From NCBI RefSeq assembly GCF_963966145.1, contig NC_091056.1, forward strand, positions 1,674,001 to 1,738,000: DNA of 64,000 nucleotides, in the 5' to 3' direction. The notes beneath the pieces were generated by a model. That model worked only from the letters and a program-made list of their open reading frames with translations, ran no database searches and was not told where the DNA came from. Origin of the DNA: Tenebrio molitor. Its lineage: Eukaryota > Arthropoda > Insecta > Coleoptera > Tenebrionidae. The stretch's first letter is position 1, and each line of letters opens with the position of its first letter. A program made the position numbers and the translations under genes. This document shows positions 1 through 9,433 of the stretch, piece by piece.

Positions 1-425
1 TTCCGTTGCTTGATGGGTGATAGGCTGTGGTTCGGATGCGTTGCATGCCTAATAGTTTTTGGAGAGAGGAGTGCCGATTCAAACTGTGTACCTCTGTCGG
101 TTGTGATTCTAGTTGGTACACCAAAACGCCATATCCAGTTTTCACACAGTGTTTTGGCACAAGATTGTGCTGAGATGTCTGTTAATGGAAAAGCCTCAGG
201 CCACCTGGTGAATCTGTCGATGGCTGTGAGTAGGTATTGTTTGCCCTTTGAGTACGGAAGTGGTCCAACAATGTCGATGTGGATGTGGTCAAATCTGGCG
301 TCCGGGTTCTGGTAAGTTCCAATTGGCGCGGTTGTGTGCTTGTGGACTTTTGCCCGTTGGCAAGGGATGCAGGTTCTAACCCATGATGCGACGTCTCTTC
401 TCATGTTGGGCCAGAAGTATTTCTT
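1..425 (-). pseudogene. Ty3/gypsy integrase fragment (runs off window)
   Basis: Read from about 425 down to base 1 on the minus strand, one frame gives the end of an integrase zinc-binding domain (CIPCQ) and then the RNase H-fold catalytic core. The first catalytic Asp lies in HIDIVGPLP and the second in TTDRGTQFE. The third acidic residue would lie beyond the window edge. Integrase inserts the retrotransposon cDNA into the genome and is normally the last part of pol. Here it follows gag directly, with no protease, reverse transcriptase or RNase H between them, and it sits in a different frame from gag. This copy is therefore an internally deleted derivative that could move only with help from a complete relative. 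The family assignment rests on motifs seen directly. The exact clade is not certain. Confidence 0.85.
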
Positions 426-828
426 TGACGCGCTGCGAGGGTTTCCGCGATCCTAGTTCTTGCCCGGAGAGAAGCTGTTTTAGTTTTTGCGTTTCCGACA
501 ACGAGAGGCGTTCTATGATGGCTTCTTTTAACCGTGTGTATTGTTCGGTGGAGTCTGGGGTTGTGATGACGTCTGCAACCTCAGCAGCTATCTCTGGTGA
601 GAGTACCGTTAGCACATGGTAGAACTTTGTCTCCTCCTTTGTGATTCGCGTTGACGCCAAGTTGAATTTTGCTTCTGCCATGGAGAACCACAACTCGGGT
701 CGATTTCCCCAGAACGGTGGTAGTGCAATGCTCGACACCGAAGTCTCTGCTTGAGGTGTGATTTGGTTTTCCTCACCTGGAGCCATGTTGCAGTGGTTTG
801 TTGCTGATTGATGCGTCCACGTGGTCAT
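426..828 (-). pseudogene. Ty3/gypsy Gag, 3' truncated by internal deletion
   Basis: The minus-strand frame starts at a Met near 828 and gives an arthropod Ty3/gypsy-type Gag. Recognisable landmarks are PPFWGNRPELWF, KFYHVLTVLSPEIA and LKQLLSGQELGSRKPSQ. These belong to the capsid-like region that packages the element RNA. The frame continues as far as 376, but below about 425 the DNA codes for integrase in the +1 frame, so the last gag codons there are out-of-frame reading. No CCHC nucleocapsid knuckle or protease remains. The start lies about 35 bases inside the primer-binding site, a normal distance for this clade. Confidence 0.8.
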
Positions 829-863
829 CGACGATTCCCAAAAATCCGCTTGATTTTATTTTT

Positions 864-876
864 CTCGGGGTCACCA
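864..876 (-). promoter_or_regulatory. Putative primer-binding site (tRNA-Trp type)
   Basis: On the minus strand the sequence TGGTGACCCCGAG lies just inside the presumed LTR edge and upstream of gag. Several arthropod gypsy elements of the CsRn1/Kabuki group prime on tRNA-Trp with a TGGTGACCCCG site. The match is by eye and the tRNA was not tested. Confidence 0.55.
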
Positions 877-1137
877 CTTTAGCGGTTTGGGTACTTGGTG
901 AACCAATGACTTCCAACAACAACAAACGTTTTATTCAATAACAATTCTGAACTTTCAAAAAGTAAAAATAGCTTAAAGTTAGGATGTGGGTGCAGCGATG
1001 TTGGCCCAGTCGAGTCTTCGGGGTAAGAGAGCGAGATCCCGTCATTTTCCACCCTCGTACCGTCGGCTCTCCTTAGAGGGGGTGGTATCGGGGTGCGTTC
1101 CACTTGGTGCTTGTTTCGTGGCGTTTGCAGCGCTACA
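877..1137 (-). repeat. 5' LTR of the deleted gypsy element
   Basis: The minus-strand segment begins TGTAGCGCTGC at 1137 and ends next to the primer-binding site near 877. It contains AATAAA (complement at 930-935) about 55 bases before the end, as expected for an LTR polyadenylation signal. The second LTR lies outside the window, so the ends are inferred rather than shown by a matching repeat. Confidence 0.55.
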
Positions 1138-1394
1138 GAGACTTCAAAATCTAAAATGATTAAATAAATTGGAAGTAGCGAAAATACAACAAATTCTAGT
1201 TATTCATCAAAGAAGAAAAATACCAATTTGTCTAGAATTATTTCTTAAACATCATTAATGAAAACGTTGTCCCGATTTTGCACTAAGTACATACTTATAT
1301 CTTTAATCGCATGTTCATTTAAAGAAATATGTTAAATCGAAATTAATACAGGACATGACAATCTTTTAAAATTAATATAGTAACGTCACTTACC

Positions 1395-1628
1395 AGAAGT
1401 AACTGTAATTGTAGAAGCGGATCCCGTAGAGTGCGAAGCAATGGAATAATCATCACCATCAGGAATTGGAGAGTTCTCAATTCGACGTCGTTTACTTTCA
1501 ACGAGTAATGACCGTTTGCCATGAAAACGTTTTCTTGATAGGCTTGCTGTGGTTGAAGTGCTTAATTCAGCCATTTCGCTGATGTCACTAATGATGTCGG
1601 TGGTCCGTTTATCGGCCATATCATAGTC
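1395..1628 (-). CDS. Possible internal exon of an unidentified gene
   Basis: A minus-strand open segment is bounded by a plausible acceptor (TTATTTGCAG before 1628) and a strong donor (ACTTCTG|GTAAGT at 1395/1394). It would encode about 78 residues: an acidic start, a Ser/Thr-rich stretch, a basic cluster resembling a nuclear localisation signal (KRRRIE), and a Ser/Thr-rich end. It resembles no TE protein I know. An upstream segment near 1683-1740 also looks exon-like, but joining its candidate donor to this acceptor gives a stop codon, so a two-exon model is not supported. It could be a real host exon or chance. Confidence 0.3.
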
Positions 1629-2117
1629 ATCTGCAAATAAATTAACTGTGGTTAAAAGGAACGTTTCAATAAACATATAATACCTGTCCTGAAGTGGATT
1701 TTGAACGAGACGTAACTCACAAACCGCGCTATTTACTGGTATATTAAACAAAATATGTTTTGGGTGATAAAATAATAAAGCATTGAATATTACTTATAAA
1801 TAAAAAAATTAAAACAAGATATTACATTGTGAGTAATAATGGAAATACAGCAAATCCTCTTTCGTGTGGAAACCGCATGGATTTAAATAATACATACATT
1901 AGATGCCTTGAACACTCTAACATTCTTGTCATTTAATTTTTCCACATGGTAGATTTTCAATTTAGATGATTTAATAGGTTTTATATATGTCATGTTGTAA
2001 CTGAAATGTTGCTCCCTTCAAAAAAAGTGACCGTCATAAAATAGAATAAATTTTATAACACAGACCTTATTTAAAAAAAAACGCAATTATTTGACTTTTT
2101 TGTTGAAATCATATACC
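1629..2117. other. AT-rich sequence without recognised gene
   Basis: Nothing beyond the weak exon-like segment near 1683-1740 was recognised. The rest is AT-rich with no coding similarity that I can see. Confidence 0.5.
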
Positions 2118-2155
2118 GGGTGATTCACTTTGGTATTCGCGGCCCTATATCTTTT
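2118..2155 (+). repeat. Single TA/CCGGGTG-type transposon end
   Basis: TA followed by CCGGGTGATTCACTTTGG resembles the outer end of the TA-flanked CAGGGTG elements found complete at 19091, 49934 and 52578. No matching inverted end was found nearby, so this is a remnant. The same holds for the half-site near 4876. Confidence 0.4.
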
Positions 2156-2499
2156 TTATTTTAAGAAAAAAGTATAGCAAACTATATATATTTGTAAATC
2201 GCTTATGAAACTACAATAGATGACGTTATCAAATCTTCCCTACGATGACACATGTCAAAGTTAAGACAGTCAACTTTTTTTTTTTAAATAGTACATTATA
2301 CATTTCTTAGTCTATTCTTGTAAAGCTTTTTTTTCTACATTTGAATGTGTAAAAAAAGTTGACACTTGCAATAGGAAAAAATCGAGAAAAAAAATAAAAT
2401 ATGATTTAATTTATTCGAAAGTGTTATTTTCTAAAAAGAGCTAGTTAGCCATGGAGACAATTGAATTTTGACATTAATAGCGTCAATTATTAAAGTACC

Positions 2500-2562
2500 T
2501 ACATTTAAATAAATAGCTATGTTATGTTATAACCTACATTTAAATAAATAACTATGATATAG
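2500..2562. repeat. Short tandem duplication, about 33 bp
   Basis: The motif ACCTACATTTAAATAAATA followed by RCTATG occurs twice, about 33 bases apart, with few differences. It looks like a local slippage duplication. Confidence 0.7.
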
Positions 2563-2699
2563 CTTCGAAACCTAACTTCTTCCTGACTATACCGCTTTGA
2601 ATGCATACACGATGAAAATATGTAGTTGAATTTTGATAGTGCATGAATGACATGAGTCTTGGGAATCATATTCGAATTATTCGAATATTTGAATATGTG

Positions 2700-2925
2700 A
2701 CTATTAAAAATCGAATAAGTGTAAATTCTAATTTTTATTGCAGAATACTTTGAGGGAAACTTCGAGAGCAAGGAAAATAATGCACAGATTCTCAAAAACG
2801 TTAACCGTCACATTTATTTATGTAAACAACTAAACAAAACTACATTCTCTCTATGGCTACTCAGTATTAGAATCTAGACTACTAAATTGTCTCCCTGTAA
2901 CACGCGCAAAACAATTATTTTAACA
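2700..2925 (-). repeat. Candidate 3' LTR of copia element
   Basis: Immediately downstream of the copia pol stop, a purine-rich tract (GAAACGGTGAGAG, 2926-2942 on the minus strand) precedes TGTTAAAATAATTG. This is the expected order of polypurine tract and LTR start. A downstream AATAAA lies within the segment. The outer LTR edge cannot be fixed because no 5' LTR copy is present, so 2700 is approximate. Confidence 0.4.
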
Positions 2926-2944
2926 CTCTCACCGTTTCAGCGTG

Positions 2945-4750
2945 TTAAGTAGGGTATTCGATTACATTCATACTAGAACATAAACGCTTGAATTTTTCTT
3001 TTGTCAAGGCTTTCGTAAAAATGTCAGCCTTTTGTAGTTCTGAAGGAACGTACTCGACTTTGATTTCTTTAGCGTTGACTTTTTCACGAATATAGTGATA
3101 ACGAACATCAATGTGTTTTGTACGCTTGTGAAATTCAGGATTTTTGACTAGTTTTATGGCACTTTGATTATCAACGAATATCACAGTTGCTTTTTCACAT
3201 TGAGGTCTGATATCTTTCAGCAACTTTCGTAACCATATTGCTTCCCGAGACGCAACCGACGCTGCAACATATTCTGACTCTGTTGTGCTCAGTGTTACAA
3301 GCTTTTGCCTTTGAGAGCACCATGTGACAGGACCATTTGCGAGCTCGAACAAATACCCGGTTGTTGACCTCCTTGTTTCGATATCATTCGCGTAATCCGC
3401 ATCGGAATAACCAATTAACTCACATGCTTTTTCGCTACAGAAGTATTCGATGCCATACTCGATCGTTCCTGACACATATGAGATAATGCGTTTTACTGCG
3501 CGCCAATGCTCGTCATTGTGATTGTTCAAAAACTTGCTTACTGTATTTACTGCGAAAGCTATGTCTGGACGCGAAACTACGGCCAAAAACATTAAAGATC
3601 CGACTGCTTCACGATAAGGCACATTTTCAGCCTTTTTGTCGTTCTCGAGCACAGGATAAAGAACAACATTAGGATCAATCGGAACACTAGCTTTCTTTGC
3701 TTCACTCATTTTGAATTTTGAGACAATTCTTTTTGCATATGCACTTTGGTGAATGAACAATTTTTGTTTCGCTCGATCGCGCTTGATCTGCATACCTACA
3801 AACATGCTAGTATCACCGATTGTGATTTTGAAAGTCTCACTCAAACGCCCGAGCATGATATCAAGCGTATCAAGAGATTTTGCTGCAATCAAACCATCAT
3901 CAACAAACAATGCTAAATACACGGACTCATTTCCGACATTTCCTACAAAAATACATTGGTCTGCTTCAGTTTCTTTAAAACAAAATTCGTGCAAGAATGC
4001 ACTAAACTTTTTATTCCAGCACCTTGGTGCTTGCTTCAATCCATATAGGGACTTGTTCAGCTTACACACGGCACTTTTTCGCGCACTTTTGCTCTGCTTT
4101 TCACCACTTAGACCTTCAGGCACTTCCATGTAGATCTCCTCCTCGAGCTGCCCATGAAGGAATGCTGTCTGTATGTCGAATTGCGCCAACTCAAGATCCT
4201 CTGCTGCCACGAGTGCAAGAAGCACTCTTATTGAGTCGTAGCGTACAACTGGAGCAAACGTTTCATTGTAGTCAACACCTCTCTGCTGCAAGAAACCACG
4301 AGCACACAGTCGTGCTTTGTACCTGTACACATCGCCCTCGGGATTCCTCATCAGTTTGAAAACCCATTTAGAGTCGATAGTTTTGACTCCGGGATTTCGT
4401 TCGACCAGGGACCAGGTACCATTTTCCTGGTGAGCTTTGAGCTCACTGTTGATCGCGTCGATCCACTGAGGTGCATCTGCACCTTGTGTAGCTTCTGAAT
4501 ACGTCAGGGGCACGTTATACTCTGCAACGTTAGACTCATACCGCGTTGGAGCTCGCAGATTCGCTCGATCTCGCAGGATTCGTTGTGATGTTTCTTTTTG
4601 AAGCTCCTGTACCTCCATATCTGCAACTTCTTCGGTAGCTTCTTGAAATTCATCCTCTTCTTCTCGTTCATCTGCGTCTTCTGTTCGCTCATCGACTTCT
4701 TCGACATTTGGAAATATTATTTCCTCGTCATCTTCATTTCTTACGACACT
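2945..4750 (-). CDS. Ty1/copia Pol, C-terminal RT and RNase H, intact frame
   Basis: An uninterrupted frame runs from a stop at 4751-4753 to 2945. With the Met at 4618 it is 557 codons, preceded by 44 in-frame, strongly acidic codons (the usual linker after integrase). Counting from that Met, the reverse transcriptase has KWVFK at 84-88, QFDIQTAFLHG at 146-156, LYGLKQAP at 191-198 and the catalytic FVDDGL at 238-243. RNase H follows with YSDADYAND (404-412), TTESEY (445-450) and FVDNQSA (481-487), and the C-terminal RTKHIDVRYH and KADIFTK motifs are present. The protein copies element RNA to DNA in the virus-like particle. Gag, protease and integrase are missing upstream, so the element is 5' truncated, but the lack of stops over 1.8 kb suggests recent activity. 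Confidence 0.93.
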   Translation of the reverse strand, partial: SVVRNEDDEEIIFPNVEEVDERTEDADEREEEDEFQEATEEVADMEVQELQKETSQRILRDRANLRAPTRYESNVAEYNVPLTYSEATQGADAPQWIDAINSELKAHQENGTWSLVERNPGVKTIDSKWVFKLMRNPEGDVYRYKARLCARGFLQQRGVDYNETFAPVVRYDSIRVLLALVAAEDLELAQFDIQTAFLHGQLEEEIYMEVPEGLSGEKQSKSARKSAVCKLNKSLYGLKQAPRCWNKKFSAFLHEFCFKETEADQCIFVGNVGNESVYLALFVDDGLIAAKSLDTLDIMLGRLSETFKITIGDTSMFVGMQIKRDRAKQKLFIHQSAYAKRIVSKFKMSEAKKASVPIDPNVVLYPVLENDKKAENVPYREAVGSLMFLAVVSRPDIAFAVNTVSKFLNNHNDEHWRAVKRIISYVSGTIEYGIEYFCSEKACELIGYSDADYANDIETRRSTTGYLFELANGPVTWCSQRQKLVTLSTTESEYVAASVASREAIWLRKLLKDIRPQCEKATVIFVDNQSAIKLVKNPEFHKRTKHIDVRYHYIREKVNAKEIKVEYVPSELQKADIFTKALTKEKFKRLCSSMNVIEYPT

Positions 4751-4753
4751 TTA

Positions 4754-5125
4754 CAAAATATTCTAGACATTGTTTAGCAACATTAAAATATTTTTGTATA
4801 AAAGAAGAATTTGACAGTATAACAATAGTACAGTGCAAGTGTAAAAAATGTTTGCAATTTTCTTTACGTATTACACAGGGTGATTCATCTTTTACCGCCG
4901 GTCAAATTTACAAATTTGATTTGTCGAAAAATTTACTTTCGGCCGGTATAATTTATTTCAAAAAAAGTTTTTTTTATGAGCAAACAAAATTATAATTTTT
5001 AAAAATTGGTACCTATGGCACAACTATCAATATGGTTGTCACATGTCCATTTCAACATTATTGTTAACTGAAGTTTTTAATTTTTAATGATTTTATATGT
5101 ACGTTTGTTGCTAGTAATCTATTTT
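4754..5125. other. AT-rich sequence with one transposon half-site
   Basis: No coding similarity was recognised. CACAGGGTGATTCATC near 4876 resembles the outer end of the TA-flanked mariner-type MITEs, but no partner end was found. Confidence 0.4.
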
Positions 5126-5460
5126 CTTGCTGGCATTTTATGAAGTGCTTCAATTCAAAAAATCTTATGCATAATTGAAAAACTTAGTTGCATAGACGTT
5201 TTTACTTCGTTAAATGGTAAAATGGGAATATGTTAAATTTAGACGTGAAATCAAATTTCTCTTATTGCGTGCGGTTCCAGTTAAAACTTCGCAATCAATA
5301 GCATTACGATGCATAAACTTGATGCGCATTCTTGTTGCATTGACTAATGCTTCCTTTGTATTTAAGTTTATGATCGGTAAAACGATGCAATTAACTTTCA
5401 ATATTAACTTATGTGGTGACAAACTACTAATAGTCAAATAATTTTGTATTTCATTTCGAA
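5126..5460 (-). pseudogene. Helitron PIF1-like helicase, C-terminal scrap
   Basis: The minus strand reads LSPHKLILKVNCIVLPIINL, then NTKEALVNATRMRI, then CEVLTGTARNKRNLISRLNL. This is the order of conserved blocks near the C-terminus of Helitron helicases, where a core beta strand precedes the 'leading to N-[CG]-TR' loop. A frameshift near 5214 then gives LPFNEVKTSMQLSFSIMHK, corresponding to the next block before the final helicase motif. Walker A is absent. This is a decayed fragment unrelated in position to the large Helitron at 55.5-62.9 kb, although probably of the same superfamily. Confidence 0.7.
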
Positions 5461-5549
5461 GATTTTTTTTTATAAATAATCTAAATAAACTCCCTCTTGG
5501 AGTGGATTTCACTGCGGGGGGATTAAGCATAGACTATAGTAGCGTTTTT

Positions 5550-5797
5550 TGACTTTTTTTTGTATGTATATGTATCCTTTCAGAATAAAAATCTTTAACA
5601 GAATTGTAAAAAAAATATGTTTTCGCATTTGAAAAAGAATATTTTGACACCTTATCCTTAAAGCCCTTAGGGCTATATGTGAATTTAGGTCCTTTTGTAG
5701 ACTATTCACAACCATTTCATTTGGTGTATAAATAATAGAAATCCTCCGATAAATAAGAGAGAAATGGACTCGTCTTTTTTTTTGGGCACACCCTGTA
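5550..5797. repeat. MITE end, TA-flanked CACACCCTG
   Basis: The right end GGGCACACCCTG followed by TA at 5796-5797 is the inverse of the CAGGGTGTGCCC type of mariner-MITE end. The left end was not located, so the extent is a guess. Confidence 0.35.
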
Positions 5798-5931
5798 TAT
5801 TGTACAGAAATGTTTATCTTTCTGCACTCCTTCTCCATATAAACTTTAACCATGCCAAATCTCACACTCCCCCGTGCGCACAAAAAAGGGGTACAAAATT
5901 TTTCCTTCACGTATTAATATACCGGGTGTTC

Positions 5932-6420
5932 ACTCTCAAAGTCGAACATAGTCAATTAATATTGTGCATTCAGTTTATAGATATTATGCCATTATTTCTA
6001 TACATTAAAGAATTAATAGAAAGAAAGAAACAATATTGAAGTAATTAACAGTTTATAAGCAGTTTTTATTATAATTCTTTGAAAAATTTACAATAAGTAC
6101 TCAAGAAAGATAGAATTAGAATAAATATTCATATTCGTTTTGAAATACACAATACCCAACAATCCCCAAAACTCAGTCTGTTGTAAAAAGCATTTCTTAC
6201 ACTGGTCAACTGCCTCTCAGTAATTAACGCGCAATTTATACCACCACCTCTACCAGTCCAATAATCTGGAAATGAATCGTTTAAAAAATTTCTAACTTCT
6301 AAGCTGAAATGCTGATTTCCTGATTTTCTCTTGCAGCTTCTTCCAATGCAGTTCCTAACTTGGTTACTAATAAATCTAAATAAGTTGCTGAATTAAAATT
6401 TTTATCTAAACAAGTCTCCG
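5932..6420 (-). pseudogene. Tc1/mariner-like transposase remnant
   Basis: On the minus strand, frames joined by a frameshift read TYLDLLVTKLG and then LEVRNFLNDSFPDYWTGRGG, followed by RQLTSVRNAFYNRL. This is the C-terminal half of the insect mariner-like transposases that carry a DUF4817 N-terminal helix-turn-helix. In these the block before WIGRGG lies between the second and third catalytic acids. The outer end at 5932 (TA then CCGGGTGTTCACTC) fits the 3' TIR of such an element in this orientation. The copy is short, broken and inactive. Confidence 0.6.
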
Positions 6421-6623
6421 CAAACTAACACAACTGTAAAAGGCTTTTACCATAAAAATTCATTCTGCATTGGAGTAACTATTCATTTTTCCGTAAATAA
6501 TTTTGAAAGTAATTTACCGTAACCCGCTGACTTAATCCTACGAGTACAAATTACCAAATCCTGTCCAAATTGGAAATCATGGCATGTCATATTTAAAAAT
6601 CGCCAAGTTTTATAGTATTTCTC

Positions 6624-6788
6624 GTATCCCACCTCCACCCGGCGGCACGGCAATTTTGCCGGAGTACATACACTATTACGGATATTACTATCAAGTAATA
6701 GTGCAGTGCTTATCAACATAATTACCGGCGTCTCGCCTCCGGATTTTGACTTTGTTGTGTATTATGTTCTGTGTCAATGTTAAGGAAC
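6624..6788. repeat. Dispersed 165-bp repeat, copy 1
   Basis: The segment from CGTATCCCACC to AAGGAACTT recurs at 59884-60051 with only a few differences, while the flanks of the two copies are unrelated. It contains the GC-rich inverted motif CGGCAATTTTGCCG. It is an uncharacterised short dispersed element; SINE-like or helentron-like origin is possible but not shown. Confidence 0.8.
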
Positions 6789-7675
6789 TTAATTATAGTA
6801 TAGTAACATATGAGCGATTATGATAGCCATTATTCACGAAGATTAAGTTTACGAAACGAGCCGTAGGCGAGCGAAATAAATCATCTGAATCATCTGAAAA
6901 GGCCATAATTTCTGCTTTATCTACACCTAATAAATTTTTTGCTTCAATTTTTTTATTTTTTCATTTTTTCTACACCTGAAATCATTATTTATGTAACAAG
7001 TGAATAAAGTTATACTTTTTTTTACGAGAGCGAAGCGAGTGCGCAAATCCGCCGAGTAAAAAAAAGTACGAGTTGCATACAAAAATTTTTTTGCCGCCCA
7101 TAAGTTTCAATTACAATTTTTTTCGACACTGTCAAAATTTTTTCTCCTGTGTGAATTCGTGGGCATTTAAAACGCTCGTTTACTCGCGTTTTAAACTGGC
7201 CCATTCATGCCAAAAAAAAAACCCAATTTACATACGAACTCGTTAAATAAACTACTGTTATGAACGCAAATGAATGAAAAAACTTGCACTTTTTTTGACG
7301 GACGTTAAAAAAAATAAATCAGATTCAAACTTGATAACTTTAAGAAGTCTATATACAGGTGTACATTTTATAAAACATGATATACAGGTTGTATTTTTAA
7401 AATGTGCCGAAATTTTACCTACGAGGTTATTTGACAACGTAGAAAACTAAAAGCAATTAAAAGAAATTGTAGCTCAAAAAGTTAATGATATTTTATTTTT
7501 TGACATGGAATTTTTTAAAAAAATTTTCCGAGTTCTACATGAAGCCAGTAGCTCGTGGTTAAAATATCTGTACAACTTTCAATAACATCCTGTATGTACT
7601 ACATTTTTAATTAATTTTTATCACAAACTGGAGGAAAATTAACCGGTATAATACATATCTACATATTATTAAATA
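6789..7675. other. AT-rich sequence without recognised gene
   Basis: Contains scattered transposon-end-like motifs (ATACAGGTT near 7383, CATCCTGTATG near 7576) and a palindromic AT-rich tract near 7010-7070, but no coding similarity. Confidence 0.4.
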
Positions 7676-8103
7676 TTACAATCAGAAAAACATTATAAAA
7701 ACTTTCAGAATTGATTTTTTTCCCTTTCCCGGAGAACGTAGCTCAAATGGTACTAGATACGAGAAAAATGCACTAAACCTTTTTTGTGGAGCATGAAATT
7801 TCCTACAAAAAAATACACGGAAGCATATGTTTATCTGTTATAGTTTAAGAGATAGAAGTGACCTAAAAGTAAATATGATCATTTTTAGCGGAATTATTCG
7901 CGTGCTATTGGGTGTTGGAACTTGTATCTCTTAAACTATAACAGATAAACATATGCCTCCAGGGATTTTTTTGTAGAAAATTTCATGCTCTACAAAAAAG
8001 GTCTAGTGCATTTTTCTCGTATCTAGTACCATTTGAGCTACGTTCTCGGGGAAAGGAAAAAATATCAATCTTGAAAGTTTTTTTTTTGTTATTCTGATTG
8101 TTT
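7676..8103. mobile_element. Foldback element, about 180-bp arms
   Basis: The left arm begins CAATCAGAAAAAC near 7679 and the right arm ends TTATTCTGATTG near 8100. The arms carry matching blocks in reverse order: the poly-T/CCC block, GAGAACGTAGCTC, GTACTAGATACGAG, GCATGAAATTT and AACTATAACAGATAAACATATG. The arms are roughly 180 bp and are separated by a loop of about 55 bp. There is no coding capacity. The whole unit is a near-perfect hairpin, typical of a foldback or MITE moved by an unknown transposase. Confidence 0.85.
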
Positions 8104-8487
8104 AAACAAATTAGGAGATCTAAAAATTACCTACAAATACCATTTTCATTGTGCTGAATCGAATTGTCCCAAAAATAAAAGTTTTTGGCAAAAAGGAAGT
8201 TAATAAAAGTGAATTTTTTACAACAGCCCGACAATCCAACATCCTGCATCGAAATTTTTCTCATATGGCGTACAAGAACGGACGATCGGTGCCACTATCA
8301 ACGAGCTCGTCAAATTACTTTAATGTTTAATGTATCCGTGAATTTAAATAACCGTTCCTTAACCCAAAGGTGAATGTTTTAACAACCATAAATATTAACA
8401 GAGATACAGCTAAACTTAAAGTCATTCACTTGAGTCACTTCTGCAATTCTTCATTGAAATTGAAATCATTGAATGCAACTGCCCACT

Positions 8488-9200
8488 CTACCCCTCCGAT
8501 GCGCGCGCCGCGTGACGCTCGAACTTGACGAAATTTCGTGACGGTAAACATCGAACCTGGCTCCGTATAAGTGTTTTCAACACTAAAAGTCTTAGCTCAA
8601 CCCCTTTCCATCTTCTAATTTCTTTTAACGTTCTAGGTTTTCTCGGAACATCCTTTGTAACAAGGTACCGAATATTTAAAATTTTTAGATTAGTCTCATT
8701 TATAATTTTCTTTGATAATTTATAGGGAATAGTGGCTTCAATGAAACTATTTAAAAGTAATCTTTTTAAAACGCCCAAAGAAATGGAAACTGTGAAACCA
8801 TTTTAATCTGAATATTTAATAGTGGAGATTTACCCTTTATATGATCACTTTCTTCTCTCTGGTGCCTAAAATCAGAGTTTTTTCGACAAGGATAATATTT
8901 TAAATTTTCGTGTGAAAAATTCACTCTGGTTTTCGTGTACGCCTATTATATGGCATTTCTCGCATGCATGTTTTGCTGTGTGCCCCACAATGTTTTTAAG
9001 TAACAACGGGCGGGTGCATCACATATAAAAAAAGCAATATCAAAGTTGAAAAATTGATTTTTGTAATGAATTCCTTCGCGCTTGAGAACTTTGACTTCTG
9101 TAATGAAAGATTCTAAAAACATGTCAATTGGTTCAGGCTTCCCAGAACCACAAAACACTGCTATGGGAAACCAAATTGTTAATGCGGACCATGTTCGATT
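8488..9200 (-). pseudogene. TNPD-type ('transposase domain-containing') transposase fragment
   Basis: From about 9200 downward the minus strand encodes FPIAVFCGSGKPEPIDMFL, then FFICDAPARCYLK and, after frameshifts, KHACEKC. Further on come GVLKRLLLNSF and RKPRTLKEIRRWKGVELRLL. The order CGxxKP, CDAPAR, zinc-like CEKC, LGVxKxLL and KPRxLxEIxRWK is that of insect proteins annotated as transposase domain-containing, possibly related to CACTA/EnSpm elements. DAPAR carries one of the presumed catalytic acids. Several frameshifts and stops make it non-functional. The family name is from recollection of similar insect proteins; the class assignment is uncertain. Confidence 0.55.
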
Positions 9201-9309
9201 CGATTGTTTTGGATTTTTTTTTTTTAATTTACATAGAGTGCATTTAAAACCGTCACTTTTCTTAAATTTTTATTTCGAGAGTAAGGATGTTTTCTGAATG
9301 CAATTAAAA

Positions 9310-9433
9310 CTTTAATTATCGGAATCTCGACATTGTTGACATTGTTGACAGCTCCCAATTTGTCGACATCTAGCTAATTGTCGACGCGTCGACAATGACA
9401 TAGTCGACACAAATTGTCGACACCGCCCATCCC
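9310..9433 (-). repeat. GTCGAC-rich transposon end starting CAGGGATGGGC
   Basis: Read on the minus strand from 9433 the sequence starts CAGGGATGGGCGG, a hAT-like terminus. It then carries several GTCGAC motifs in both orientations, including the perfect palindrome TTGTCGACGCGTCGACAA. The hAT-1 reading frame is cut exactly at this boundary, so an element inserted here. Its other end was not found; it may be the 5' end of the TNPD-type element to its left. Confidence 0.6.

Noticed and set aside
10..315. Plus-strand 101-codon frame
   Set aside because: It is antisense to a well-supported gypsy integrase core on the minus strand.
1683..1751. Upstream exon joined to the 1395-1628 segment
   Set aside because: Splicing its best donor to the acceptor at 1628 gives an immediate stop codon.
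5509..5910. Minus-strand 133-codon frame
   Set aside because: Spans a transposon end and low-complexity AT-rich sequence; no conserved motif.
7022..7204. Minus-strand frame containing RIHTGEK, like a C2H2 zinc-finger linker
   Set aside because: No Cys or His residues with finger spacing surround it; chance match in an AT-rich, low-complexity frame.
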